The translations under genes were made by a program, and so were the position numbers. A stretch of 64,000 nt of DNA from Apostichopus japonicus (taxonomy: Eukaryota; Echinodermata; Holothuroidea; Aspidochirotida; Stichopodidae), in assembly GCF_037975245.1 (NCBI RefSeq), contig NC_092582.1, positions 18,254,577 through 18,318,576 of the forward strand, given 5' to 3'. Below, piece by piece: positions 38,083-51,600 of this stretch (the first letter of the stretch is position 1; every line of letters starts with the position of its first letter). The notes under the pieces are model-generated. The model did no database searches and had not been told where the DNA came from. It saw only the letters and a list, made by a program, of their open reading frames with translations.

Positions 38083-39500
38083 AGGGATGTGCTCAGGATT
38101 TCCTGAGTGCCGGGTATACTGATCGCTGTCCTGGGGGAGGGGTCTAATGGGAGGGGTGACATTTTTCGATCTTTGAAGTTGTATACAGAGTTAGTGTAGT
38201 GTGATACTGCATGTTGCAGATTGAAGTCACTCCTACTCCATATCTCCGCACCTGCTGTGTTTATGTGAATTTGACAAAGGTATATATAATTGAAGTTGCA
38301 GTGAGTTGGAAAATCCAGAACAGTGAAAAAACTTTTAACCTTCATTTCTTGTTGTTAAACTTAAGATATATCTAGCAATATATGTGGCTGGTGGATGGAC
38401 ATGTATTCGATTTAGTGTTTGTATAAAAACAAAGGACAGGAGGTATGCTAATAAATGTGTCTGTTACCAAGAACTAGAGTATAATTGGATACAGGTGACT
38501 TCCTATGACTTATCCCATAATTATTAATTATGCAAAAATTGGTTAAGGATTTACCTCAGGGCATGGACTAAGAAGAGGAACATAATCAGTATTTAAATTC
38601 TTTGAACATACGGCCCTTTGTCAACTTCCCCAATGCTTGTGCACCTTTACATTGAGCGTAAGAGGCTTGGTGTAGATTAAATGGCTTGGGTGCAGGGCAG
38701 GTGAGGCGGTGGTGGGTGGGGAGGAGGGTTTGTAGGTGCAATGGGTCTCACAAACTGTATTAACTTGTGCGGAGTACCCTTAAAGGATAGTCAATGAATT
38801 TCATAAGGTATTCCCCAGACGCACCGTTCCTGTTGGATGTTGTTAACATAATGATGTTTGACAAATAGTCAGTCCGCATATCGCCAGTTTCATAGCTCAC
38901 TGAAACAGCCTCGATTAGCTGGCCCTGATCCCCTATGCCTATGAACAGGCCAAGGATTTCACAGTTTTATCCACTTGCTAAGAAAATGCCAGAGCTTAAA
39001 AACTTCTACTGGCTAAAATCAAGTTCTCACTAGAGTTATCCTGAACTGCAACACACATCAGTTTTACTGTACAGGTAAAACTGTAAAACAGTGCATATGT
39101 AAGGTACGTAAATCATGCCAATTCTTTGACCGATGATATTTTAACCAACTTACCACATGTGTGTTCCTGTAAGTTTGTAATGTCTACCTGCAGAGAATTG
39201 CAAGCGCATTTTTTTTCTTGCCACTGGCAAATTACCAAATACACTGGCATTTAGCCGTTAGAAAGTTAGTACGCCCAAATTTTGAGTCCTGTCTGAACAT
39301 AATGTACCATACTGCTTATTAAAAATATTCAGCTATTCAGCTTTTAATCCAAGTTTTATGTCGACAAGTTACTCTTTTCCCTTTCTGCTTTGTATATATA
39401 TACTAAAAGTAAATAAATATATCTTGTGCAAGAATCATGATAGTATTTGAGTTTAATACTCACTCACTCATGTTGGTCTTTTATCTCCTCTCTTCGTCAG

Positions 39501-39611
39501 ATATTAACGATGGCTGATGTATTTTCATTCACTGGATACGTAGACCAACTCACAAGATGATGGAAGAAGACATAGTTCGTTATGGGTACCTGTTACACAG
39601 GCCCGGAGGAA
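39501..39611 (+). CDS. Start-codon exon of the PH-domain gene, with uORF
   Basis: Strong acceptor (pyrimidine tract then ttcgtcag) and donor gtaaga. Bases 39501-39556 are 5'UTR and coding starts at 39557 (MMEEDIVRYGYLLHRPGG, phase 1 out). The second ATG (39560) has A at -3 and G at +4, the better Kozak context. Confidence 0.8.
39510..39560 (+). promoter_or_regulatory. uORF of 16 codons overlapping the main start codon
   Basis: ATG at 39510 in a strong context (A at -3, G at +4) reads MADVFSFTGYVDQLTR. It stops at TGA 39558-39560, overlapping the main ATG as ATGA. Such an arrangement would make translation of the PH protein depend on leaky scanning or reinitiation. Confidence 0.6.
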
Positions 39612-42600
39612 GTAAGAGAGTTATAAATCCTATTTATATTGCTATATTTTCCTATTATATTTATTATATTATATTATATTATATTATTATGATTATATTA
39701 TTATTATTATGTTATATATTATTATATATGATTATGTATTATATTATATAATATATTGTATTATTATATATTATATAATAATATAATATATATTATATAT
39801 TGCTATATTATTGTATATTATATTATATTATTATATTATATTATTATATTATATTTGTCCTGTTATATTGTCCTATTATAGTTATATTGTCCTATTTTGA
39901 CAATTTTGCTTCAATTCTCTGCTTCAATTTTGATTGCCAGTTGCTAGGATTTTATTCCCCTTCTTCACAACCATTGTATGTATCTTTCCACCATATTTGA
40001 TTTCGGTCACTACACAAGTTTGTCCTCTTTTTTTTAGTTTGTAGTGGGGGCTGGTTTGGGGGTGGGGGAGAGAGGATGGTAGGTCTGGAAGACAAATGTT
40101 CTCTGATTATATTTTAATCTGTTTTTACATAGTTTGTCTTTTGTACTGCTGGATGTCTTCTTACATTGTAGTACTAAAATATATGCCCTATTTTCCAACA
40201 GTAAAAGGTCTTTTGCCATTTGATTCTCTGTATCTTCTCTTGTATATTGCCTCCAATCAGCCTATTCACTGATCTAAAAACAGTAGCAATTCTAGCAAGC
40301 TTGACCCAATTTAAGTATCATGACCCAATTAAGAGTCACTGCCTGCTTGCTGCCTCCTGTTCCTTTTCCAGCTATGTACCTTTTGGAATTCCTTCGACTA
40401 TCTTTTTGCTTTCAAATATCACCCAAATCTAAAATTGCCACTATGCCAATGATTTGAATTTTAAAGTAGATTCTATATTCTGTTTATATACACCTTCAAT
40501 TTAGTTATCGTTTGTCGATTTGTCGATTTTGTTGACATTTTAGCATTAGAAATACTAATTGTACTAAAATACTGTCTGGAAGCCTTGATATCAACAATGA
40601 TTTGAACTCTTGGTTTATGAGTCTGTTAAAATTACTAGCAGGTAGAAAATTGAAATTAAAAAAATTAAGAAAAACTTCCTAGAGTGCAGATTATTTTATG
40701 TATTTCAAGATTTGTTTGGCTAACTTGCACCCAATTGTCCAAGAATGATAAAAAAAAAAGGAAAAGGGGTAACAAAAGAACACTACCCTTGCCTATTGTT
40801 ATCTGATATCACTGTCAACTTTAACTTTAATTAAAGCACCTGCCATTATTGAATCGATGTGGACTCAAGATGCCATCTTCCTGAGCTGCATTTATAGCAT
40901 ATGCATAGAAAATACGCAGAAAGTGCCAACTAATTAGGAAACAGATCTGAGGAAGTGCTATAATCTGTGATTGTCAAATTTGTGCAAGTGTCTCTGTTAC
41001 AACGGTATGCAAAGACACAGATTCTGAATTTGGAGATGTCAGAGCATGAAGTCCCCAGATGGAAAAGTCCAAGATAGCGTACTGTAATTAGCTAGGTGTC
41101 TCTTTAGCCTTCGTACTGTACGTATCTACTGAAATGAGTACACTCTTAGTAATTTATATCATCGGTTAGAAATTAGGTAGAAATATTGTTTGAAGCAATT
41201 TTGTTCTCGTTGCAGTGAATCTGTAATTAGCCTTGGTATTCCAGGGCAGTTGGTTGCCGTTTTTGGTAGTACTCTCCCCCCCCCCCCCCTGGATTTGTAC
41301 TCAGACTCCCAAGCTTGTCAGAAATCTAGAATACTGTAGATAATGTGTGATTTAACTTCTTCCTTAGAGCCTTGTACTCCTAACGTAGCTAGTTGCCTGG
41401 GTTTGGTACTCTCCTTCCCAGGATTTGTACTTGGACTCCCTGGCTTTTCCAGAAATCTAGTATATAGATCAAATGTGCAGTACTTCAGATCCTTACTTCT
41501 TTAGAGCCTGGTACTCCTATGGGTACTTGTAGCAATTTCTTACTTACAAGTTTGGGTACTCACAGTGTGGTACTCATACCACCAGTCTGTTAGGTAATAT
41601 GCATGATAGAGATTTTGAAGTCCAAACCTAAGTCTAAGTAATGACCAATGCACATATAGTTCAGGTGTCAAAGGTCAACAGTGTTACCACAGAAATATGC
41701 TAGATGGTTAAGGAAAAAAAACGTGGTCAGCCATGATCAAAGTCAAACAAGAATCTTTAAAATGTTTCCCACGTCAGTAATTTAATAAGCACTCCCGATT
41801 ATCTACAGAAAATTTGGTGGGTCAGCTTCTTCAAGGAAAGTTTCTTTTTTTTCTTGGATTAATTTTAGCAAGTTTTAGCATGCTTTCATTTGGTTCCAAT
41901 GTTACTAATTAACGACAAACTTTATGAAAACCTTTCGATCGTATCCAGAGTGGAGAGTACGCTGATCAAGCATATCTGTGGGAAAGCCATTTTAAAACAT
42001 TCATCGTTTCAATATACAAAAGAAGCATCTGTGAAGCAAGAGAATGAAACCGAAAGTATAATCATTGGAAATGAAATGGTTTAAGTTAGTCAGCTGTATA
42101 AGCTTGAATATAAAGTATATATATTAATTGTGCACTTAATTTGATGCTGGAGACGCATTATCTGTATAACTGTAGTTAGGGTTCGTTAATATTATTCGAG
42201 TAGTTACTGTAAAGGAAAATCATACCCACTAGCAGACCATCATTGAAGCCCGGTAGAGAACATTCACTATTAAAAGACCTGTTTTAAAAAAAAATTATAT
42301 AGTCATTTACTTGCCGGAAATCTTCACGTTTGTCAATTTCTTTGGAAAAGCTTCAACAGTGTTTATTTTGGAATATCTGCGTAACTGCTACTCGGAAAGT
42401 TCTCCATTGAAGCATTTTGGTGTGTGCTACATGCGCCAACTTTTGACATCATTTACTGTACTCAATAATTCAAGTGGTCTTTCATCAGTTAGTTATGGTA
42501 GATAAACTGTGTTAGGATCATCAGAACATTTTGCTCTTCATTACAGTATGTGATTTATAATGTTATATGTCATCACTCATCAGTCAATCTTTTCTAGATA

Positions 42601-45600
42601 TTCTATATAAGTACTTATTAATATGTATCCTTTATTTCGTCCCTTTTTGGTAACTGTGGATTTCCCAAAATGACAGACCAATTATGTACACTATATTCAC
42701 TGGTGAATAGCAGACCAGCTTTGGGCCAGTAAAATTCCCTTGTCCTTTTAGTATTATTTCAGAGTAGCAGAATATTTGCTCACGGATCATACAGCAAACA
42801 TGTGTGTAACATTTCCAGAGTTTCATTGATACTTTACATGATTCTGATAAATACATCCAATAGAGATATTTACTTCAGTAATGAATATTCATCAGGCAGC
42901 CATGAATATATTCATGACTGAGAAACATTAAGTGGTTAGATTGATCTGTTTTGATATGTGACTAATTTAGCCAAGTGGTGTAATGGGAGTGGGGGCAGGC
43001 TTGTATACACCACGGGGGGGGGGGCTGTTAATCGTTGCAGTGAGTTACTATATAGATGTAGCATTCACTAGGTGCAGTAGTTTTTATGAGTTGACCCTTC
43101 AACATCTGCTGTTTCAAGTATTGCATTGTAGATTTGGAATTGCATAATAGTCCTTTGTATTGACGGAAAACAAAAATTTCCAATTTCTTTGGCTTGCCAA
43201 GTTTTACTTTCAGTCAGTCATTAAAACCGTTGAGAGGAAGGATTCTCATGATATAGTTAAGTTGATTCAAACCACTCATGTTGAGAATTTTCAGTTCATA
43301 TGCCAAATCAGTACAGCATGGTGTCATTCAAGTTCCATTTTTTAATCAGGTTTTTTCAGTTCTTTGCTCTTTGACCAAGTAATTTAATATTTACGAATGA
43401 CTGGAAAACTGCTCCAATTTAAACAAAAAATCTTGATCTTTTATTATTTTTTTTTATAATTTACTTTTCTTCTAGCTCCTACTCCTAAAGAGTTATAAAT
43501 CTTTTAGTGCAATACCAAAACATTGTCTCTCACATTTTTTGTAGTATTTTATTTTTCTTTGACACTTATAATGGTAGCTAGCATAAGATTGTGGCATTAA
43601 CTCAGTGCAAAATACTGTATGAATACATACAAGTCAACTCTAATGTGTACTTGAGGGCATGGACGAACAGAAGCTTCAAATGGTAATTCATAAAAAGTTC
43701 TGCTTCAAGGTTCTAAGGAGGAGCCAGACATCATATTTGAGCCTCTTTTTGAGTCTTTTACATTCCGTCCCCTTTTCTCATTCAAGAACAAATCTAGGGA
43801 AAGATTTTTAAAACATCTATAGGTCCAGAGAGGTTATTATGTATGCTGATATTTGAATTTCCCTGCCCTTACAAACAACTGAAAAATGAGCATGCATGTA
43901 TAAAGTAAAATCCCCATTGCAATATGTGAATTATGTAGTAATATTACTATTTATGTAGATTAAGTTACCCTTGATCACTCAGTTCTAAGTGAAAGGGAAG
44001 TGATTAAAAATAGAAGAAGGAATTTGTTTTGTAGTTCCCTTTCCTGCGCTGTATCCTGATGAGAAGGATGTTGTTTACCTCACTCTTTGCTGTGACCCGT
44101 CTACATAAGGGACTGAGTTTAATTTAACACAGTACAGTACCTGTAGTTCTTGGCTTCAACCATACACTATATATAGGCTACTGTATACATATAAACAGTG
44201 TGCACATACTCACATACTGAAGTAGCATTGTTATCAGGTAGCTGCAGTGTCTATGCACTCTGTACAGTCAGGCATGTTGCCAAAGAGAAATAAAAGGTTT
44301 TGAAGTACATTTTAAGTGAACTGATTTATTCTCTCCATATGCTTCATAGAATTTCGGTTTCACGGTTGCATCGATGTACAGTACATGCATCATGTGCTCC
44401 TATATACCCAAAAGCTGTAAAATGTTCTCTGCATCGATAGTGTCAGAGAATGTAATAATTTAATGCATGCAGGGATGCCCTTGTACATGAGGTCTTTGTT
44501 TAATTTATATGCTCTGTATATTTTAAAAGCTGTATCATTTAAAGATGTACTATATGGCATTATTTTAAACCATCTCTCCCCCCCCCCCTCCTCTAATCCC
44601 CAGAATTTCAGTTCAGAACAGGACTAAAATAGGAATATAATCAACAGATGTTCATTAGATATTTCAAGAAGAATAAATTCTGCATTCTGCAGAAAGAAGT
44701 GATCGTTTCAAGACTTTTCCAATTAACATATTAAACTTGTCAGTTAGCTTAGGCTCAGAATATATGCATACTACATGTAGGATAGACCTAGCCTACCAGT
44801 TGAAATAATTTGTACATACTGTACCAGTGGAATGTTTCCTACTTCAGTAATATCATTTTAAAAAAAAATATCTAAGGACTATTTTTTTGTCGGCATTCAA
44901 AGTGTGCTGATGGAACAAAAAAAAAAGATGGATTTCTTTTTTCTCATTCAATAGTTGTTAACCCAGACTTATCTGTGTGGTATTCATTCTTGTGTCATGA
45001 AAGATCTTGTTAAACAAGTAGACATTCTACAGGACTGAAAGGTTAATTTTGCTTTAGAATGACCATAATTTAATGCTACAGTATTACACCAGATCCTGTA
45101 ATTATGAAAACGAAAGATGGTTACTTTAGTGAAATATACATAATCTGCTACTTGACTTTACAAAGCTTCATTTATTGGACTTTAAATTGTTCAGAAGAAC
45201 CAAATTCATGCTTCATGAGCAGACCTGTCAACTCTCCTGGTTTTACTGGGAGACTCCCGGTTTTTACCCGAATCTCCTGGCCTCCCGGTTTCATATTCTA
45301 TTCTCCCGGTTTTTTAATGTTTCATCACTTGCGAAATTTCTGAAAATAGCCAACAGTTAGTCCTATGCCTATCGCGTAATAAGTGTAATCTAAAAATAGA
45401 TTGATTGTTTACAAACACGTTACGACTGACACAGTGCTGTGCGGGACTCTCAACCAATATCAGGCTGCTTTGTCAGTTCTCAGACTTCGCCCAATGTCAT
45501 TATTGTACGTTGGCCTTGGTCAGTACAGTAGTACGGCGTGCACTGTGCATATGCCATGGTGCACAAGTGTAATAAACACAAGTTGTCACTTGTTTGTATA

Positions 45601-48600
45601 TGCGGCGTACCGAATGTGTGCAGTTCGCATGTAGGCTACAAGTTTGTATACGACAAAAAAACAGTTAAGTTCTATGCCGGCACACACTTTACCTGCGTCC
45701 TCTTCGATGCTAGGTGAATATCACGTCTTAAACTACGATTTAAGAAACGGCTGTTTCAAACATCTCACTTATTCTTTCGGCCACTTTAATCCCTATTCAT
45801 TGAGCACAATAGCATAACCTGCGTATAAACTCGTACAGGGATTAAACGAGGTGTCTACGCGGCAATTTGTTTGTCAACGATTTTATAAGCGATTGTACTT
45901 GTTTATACGTCTTTATACAATCCTGTGCGCGTACACATGTCCAGTTATACATGAGCGGTACTGTAGACTATTTATTTAGGAGTATTTATATAATTTCAGT
46001 TGAAAATTATCAACCTCCCTATTTTCCCCTTATTCTCCCGGTTTTTGGGCCCTGAAAAACGTTATTCTCCCTATGTTTGGGTCAAACAGGTTGACAGGTC
46101 TGTTCATGAGCATCCAAACAGTGGTAATCTACAGAAATGTCTATGATTAGATTGAAGAAGTACTGTATATATCTAGATTTACTTCGCTCCTCGCTTACCT
46201 GTCTCCTCACAACCTTAGCACCTCATTCTACCGTGCCTATAAAGTCCTGGTAAATAAATAACACTGTGCGCCCTCTATGACCGGACCCCCCTTCCGGTCC
46301 CTCCTCCTTTTTCATTCTACCATTCCAAGTGCCTACACGCATATTTTTCTTGTGGATAGTTTCCTTGGAAATTTGTCTTGGTTTTCTTCGACGATCGCCG
46401 GAAGTTTTTTAGCTTCGGATCTTTAGAAGTTTGACAGTCCTTTCCTGACCGATAAGTATCCTTTTTGTCAAAAAGGGAGGGTTTTGGGGACTGTTTTCGT
46501 AGTGCGTTTCCTCCTCGGGTTGGTTTGCGGCGGGGTTAGCAGTTCCGCGAAACTGCCTAGGTTCCCGCCCTATTCCTCCCCACGCTGAGGCGTGTTGTTG
46601 TTAGTGTGTTTTCATAGCTTGTTTACTCGCTTTCTTCCCCCCAATTAGTTTTCTCTCGTCCCCCTTTTGGGGATTCATATTTTCACTCTTTTTGTATGTA
46701 TTTCTCGCTCTCTCATTTTCGTTTCAGCTTGCATGTTCTTGTTAGGCCACCCCGTAGCGTTACCTTGTTTACCGTTGCTAGGTTACGCTACGCTCCACCT
46801 AAGCCTAATTCCCTCCCTAGTTCTCCCTTCTTACGTTAAGCTTCTATTGTTGTTCATTTATCACTAAGAAGTAATCTTCCTTAATCCAGTGATTCAGCAT
46901 GTCACGCAATCCATTGAAGTGCATCAACTGCTCTATGTTTCGCCCAGGCAGAGCCTGGGACGAACACGACCTTTGTCCGAAATGCAGATCCTGCACCCGA
47001 CGAGACCCCTGCCTGGTGTGTATTAAGTTTACACCAGCGCAGTGGCAGGACATCGACCTGTGGCTTGAGGGCTTACGTAGCAAGCTCCAGGGAAGGCTGG
47101 ACTCGATCCCGAGCGCAATCGGGGCGCCGGAGGTTCCAGGAATAACGGGAGATAGAGAGGAGGAGGGATTAGTAGAGAGAGAGGTGGAGGAGAGTGGCCA
47201 GGAGAGGGCCGAAGGAGAGAAAGAGGTAGAGAGAGAGGAAAGAGAAAGAATTCCCCTAACGGCCCCGGCTACGTCCGGATCAGTTACGGCCAGAGGGAAG
47301 GGCAGGAGCAAAGGCAAGGCTCCTGCCAAGAAAAGACCTCCGAAGCAGAGGCACAGCTCGGCCGGACTGGAGACTCCGTCTCAGTCCGGGCCGCAGCTAA
47401 ACAAACCCACAGAGCGCGGCCTGCCGGCCGTGGGAGGCTCGGGTCCAAAAGAAAGAGTAACCGAGGGGACGCGGAGACGGAGCCGGTCCCGTTCCAGGGA
47501 GCCGGACAGGGAGCCGGAGAGGCGGGTTCCGACGGAGATCCCGGCCCGAGAAAGCAGGGAGAGAGAGTCCTCCCGCCGACCCAGAAGGGAGAGATCGGGG
47601 TCGCATACAAAATCCCCAAGACGGAGAGAGAGGAAGAGATACTCTCCAATCTCCGACGAGTCCTCGGACTCTTCCGACGATGGATACAGAAGATCCAAGA
47701 GGAGGCGCCGGTCCCCGAGACGGCACCAGGAAGAGGAGCCAGCTTGGCTATCTAAACTCACCGGCCTGCTACGGCCCCTGCTGGAGCAAAGGACGTCCAC
47801 GGTAGCCGACGTGGCACCGGGCCCTACCAGCCCCGTACCGACCATGACCCCGCAACCGGCCCCGGACCCGGACGCTCTGGATTGCAGAGCGTCGGTGAAT
47901 CTTTCCGGCTTGGAGGACGAAGGGGAGCCCATAGATCCAGATCCTCTCGACTACGATCCTATGGAGGACAGCTTTGGCCACAATTACGAACCGGAGGAGG
48001 CGCCCGTGACAGGAGGAGCCCTCCCACAGGAGCTAATAACACGGGCGGCAGACATATTCAGACGACACCTGGGGTTCGAGGAACCCGAGACGCAACCGCA
48101 GAAGGCGGGCCGGGTATCAAAATTGACAGCGACCGGCGAAGCGTCATATAAGCCCAAAACTACCGTACCAGTAGACGCAACCTGCTATGACAGATTTGAG
48201 GCCATTGCCAACAAGACCAAGTGGACGGCCTTCCCGGCCAGGGCAGATAGAGCGGTCAGGGTACCTGACGAGGCCTGGAGGGATCTATTTAGATCTCCAA
48301 CCATCCCCCAGGAGGCCAAGGAGAGGCTAAAAGCCGAACAAGGGGCCTCATCCACACACGTGTTCAAGACCCCGGACCAGAGGAAGCTAGAAGAGCTCTT
48401 GGTAGAGGTGGACATGGCAGCCCGTTCGGGCATGAAGTTCGCATCGGTACTAATGCTATCAGCCGAAGTCCTCATGCGACACCACCAACAACTACCTGAG
48501 GACAGCAGCCAAGTATCCAGGGACGAAGCGGGCCAGCTCCTCCTGCTGCTGGGCCCCCTCGTCAGGCTCGCGTACGATCAATTTGCAAGGATCGCTACCA

Positions 48601-51600
48601 GGTCCGTAAAGGCCCGTAGACAAAACATCGTCTCCGCCATCCATTGGCCTTCGACGGAGGCTAAGGACAGAATGTTGGAACTACCAATCCTCGGGGAAGA
48701 CCTTTTCGCGGGCTGCTTCCAAAAGAAACTGCAGGAAGAGGTGGCCCGAAGGGAGACTCTGGCCAAATCAGAATTCCGACCCCCACCTACCCAGAGAACC
48801 AGACCCTTCCGCCCGAGGGAGAGCAGAGCACCTAGAGGAACGAGAGCAGCACCCGCCAAATCTATGAGCAGAGGAGCTCTCAGAGGCAGAAGCCGGGGGG
48901 CAGCCTTCCCTCCGACCCGCCCCTGGCCCCCCAGAGGAGGCAGAGGCTCGACGTCGACCAGACGGGACAGTGACCGCTCCTCCACCCGACCAGCGTTCGC
49001 CGCCCGGCCCTAGGGGTGCCCACCTCACCGCGGCCATTCCGCCGGTGGGGGGGATACTATCAAACTTCTCCCAGCAATGGGTATTTATTGGCGGGGACAA
49101 GTGGGTGTTGGACACAGTCAGACACGGGTACAAAATAGAATTCTCCTCCAGCCCACCTTTCGGGGGCGGAGGAAGGCAGACACTCACACCCACGGACCCC
49201 GTCAAACGCTTAGCCCTAGAAGGGGAAATTCTGGCCCTGCTGGCCAAGCAGGCAATTACAAGAGTTCCGGAAGAGACGGGACCGCTCTTCCGGTCCTCCT
49301 TCTTTCTGACCAAAAAACGGGACGGCTCCTGGCGTCCCATCCTAAACCTAAAACCCCTGAACACAAAACACATCCGACCAAAACACTTCCGTATGGAGAC
49401 CTTAAACTTAATATTACCCCTACTCAGAAAGGGCATGTGGGCGGCGACCGTAGACTTACGGGAAGCTTACCTGCACATATTGATACACAGAGAACACCGA
49501 CGATTCCTAGCGTTCCGGTACGCAGAGCAAGATTACCAGTTCTGGGCGCTCCCATTCGGCCTAGCCACGGCTCCCAGAACCTTCACGAGAGTCGCGGGAG
49601 CAGTAGTCGCCTACCTCAGAAAAAGAGGAGTCACCCTCTACGTATATCTAGACGACTGGTTGGTAGTAGGGAACAGCCTATCGGAAGCAACCAACAACGT
49701 CCACAAAACGCTCCAGACCCTTCAAGAACTGGGCTGGATCGTGAACCAGAAGAAATCACGGCTATCGCCCTCCCAGACGATCCAGTTCCTCGGGGCCATA
49801 CTGGACTTCACCACCGGGGTAGCCCGACCCTCAGAAGAAAGAGTCGCGGCAGTCAAGGCGACCACACAACAGATCTTGGCACACCGGGGGTCACCAATGG
49901 GGACATGGCTCCGGGCCCTGGGACTCATGGCCAGCCTCGTCGATATAGTGAGACTGTGCAGGCTACACATGCGACCCCTGCAACTGCACCTCCTGAGGTC
50001 CGCAGACCCTACAGACCCAGACAAAACAACGCTCATCTACAGGTCAGAGGAGGTCACCCAACACTTTCGATGGTGGCTCGACCCAAACAACTGGAGTTCA
50101 GGGGTACCCTTTGCGATACAGCTACCAATGACATCGATAACGACGGACGCGTCACTGTCCGGATGGGGAGCTCATTGGAGCAATCGCACAGCATGGGGGA
50201 CGTGGTCCCAAACAGAAAGATCTCTCCACATCAACATCCTAGAGATGATGGCGGTCAAAAGAGCCCTGGAAGCTTTCAACGACCACGTACAGGGAACGAT
50301 AACCACAATCTTCACCGACAACACGACAGTGGTGGCCTACATCAATCGGCAGGGGGGCACCCACTCAGAGAGACTGTGCCGACTCGCGTGGGAGGTGATA
50401 ACAGCGGCCGAGGACTCCGGCATGATCCTACGGGCTTCCCACATCGCGGGCAAGCTCAACGTGATGGCGGACGCCTTATCCAGGGGGCACATAGACCCCA
50501 ACGAATGGTCTCTGGAACAGGAGACTTGCGACAGAATCTTCTCGATCTTCGGCAAGCCCACGATAGACCTGTTCGCAACACACAAGAACAACAAACTCCA
50601 GACCTTCTGTTCCAGACGATTCCACCCCCTGGCCTACCACACGGACGCAATGTCCCTCTCTTGGGACCGCATGGAGGCGTATATCTTCCCCCCGCTGTGT
50701 ATGATCGGACAAGTCCTCAGAAAAATTCGGAACTGCAAGGGCAGGTTCACACTAATAGCCCCGTTCTGGCCTCGCAGACCCTGGTTCGCCGAGATCCCTC
50801 AGCTCCTCATGGACGTCCCAGTGAGTCTACCGGACAAGCCCCACCTATTGTCCCAGAGACAGGGAACTCTCTCCCACCCAGACATCAAGGGGTTACAATT
50901 AGTTGCCTGGAGGCTGTCCGGTCTTCCCTACGACAGAGAGGCTTTTCAGAAGACGCTAGAAGGGGAACGACCGCAGCGACTTACGATTCCCGTCTGCGGA
51001 AGTTCGACCAATGGTGCCGACCGAGACAGATACTGCTGCCTGCTGCCTCTGTGACACAGATAGCCGACTTCCTCCTCTCACTCTTTGGAGAAGGGAAACA
51101 AGTCTCCACTATCAGGAATTACAGGTCGGCCATCGCTGCCATCCACCAGGGCTTCCCAGATGGCTCCACACTGAGCAATAACCCGTACATTGCACAACTC
51201 ATCAAAGGCATGGCGAATCGTCGCCCACAGATCAGACGGCTGGCCCCCTCCTGGGGACTCTCAGCAGTGTTACATGCCCTGGCAGGACCACCATACGAAC
51301 CAATGGCTAACGCCTCCCTGGCTGCCCTCACAAAAAAGACACTCTTCCTCGTCGCAGTTGCGTCAGCAAGAAGGAGGAGTTGCCTCCACGCCCTATCCAC
51401 CAAGCAGAATCACATCAGATTTGAGGGCCACGGGGTGAGGATGGTTCCAGACCCGTCATTTATTGCAAAGAACCAGACCTTGACCTTCTTGCCAGGAGAC
51501 ATTTTCATCCCGGAAATTAAGACCATGTCGTCAGTAGCCGAGGACAAACGATGGTGTCCAGTCAGGGCACTGAAGTGGTACCTGAGCAAGACAGAAAAGT

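Larger units (their letters stand above)
27489..39500 (+). other. Large intron or upstream region of the PH-domain gene
   Basis: Mostly featureless AT-rich DNA. It contains (TC)n at about 30584-30603, an imperfect duplication at 33000/33081, a DIRS ITR relic near 34640, GGGA-rich repeats (35095-35225), C14 (35637-35650), an (AT)n tract (38005-38082) and one orphan exon-like ORF (37173-37315). Confidence 0.5.
39612..45219 (+). other. First coding intron of the PH-domain gene, 5' part
   Basis: Apart from the AT tract and an imperfect duplication (41248-41519, which includes C14 at 41276-41289), I see nothing but AT-rich single-copy-looking DNA. Confidence 0.6.

Noticed and set aside
37791-38345. 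184-codon minus-strand ORF
   Set aside because: Its middle is the (AT)n microsatellite read as Tyr/Ile repeats. The flanks have no recognisable domain.
46844-48985. Long minus-strand ORFs opposite DIRS ORF1 (161, 121, 183, 109 and 135 codons)
   Set aside because: They are antisense shadows of a GC-rich coding sequence, with low-complexity Ser/Leu/Pro composition and no domain.
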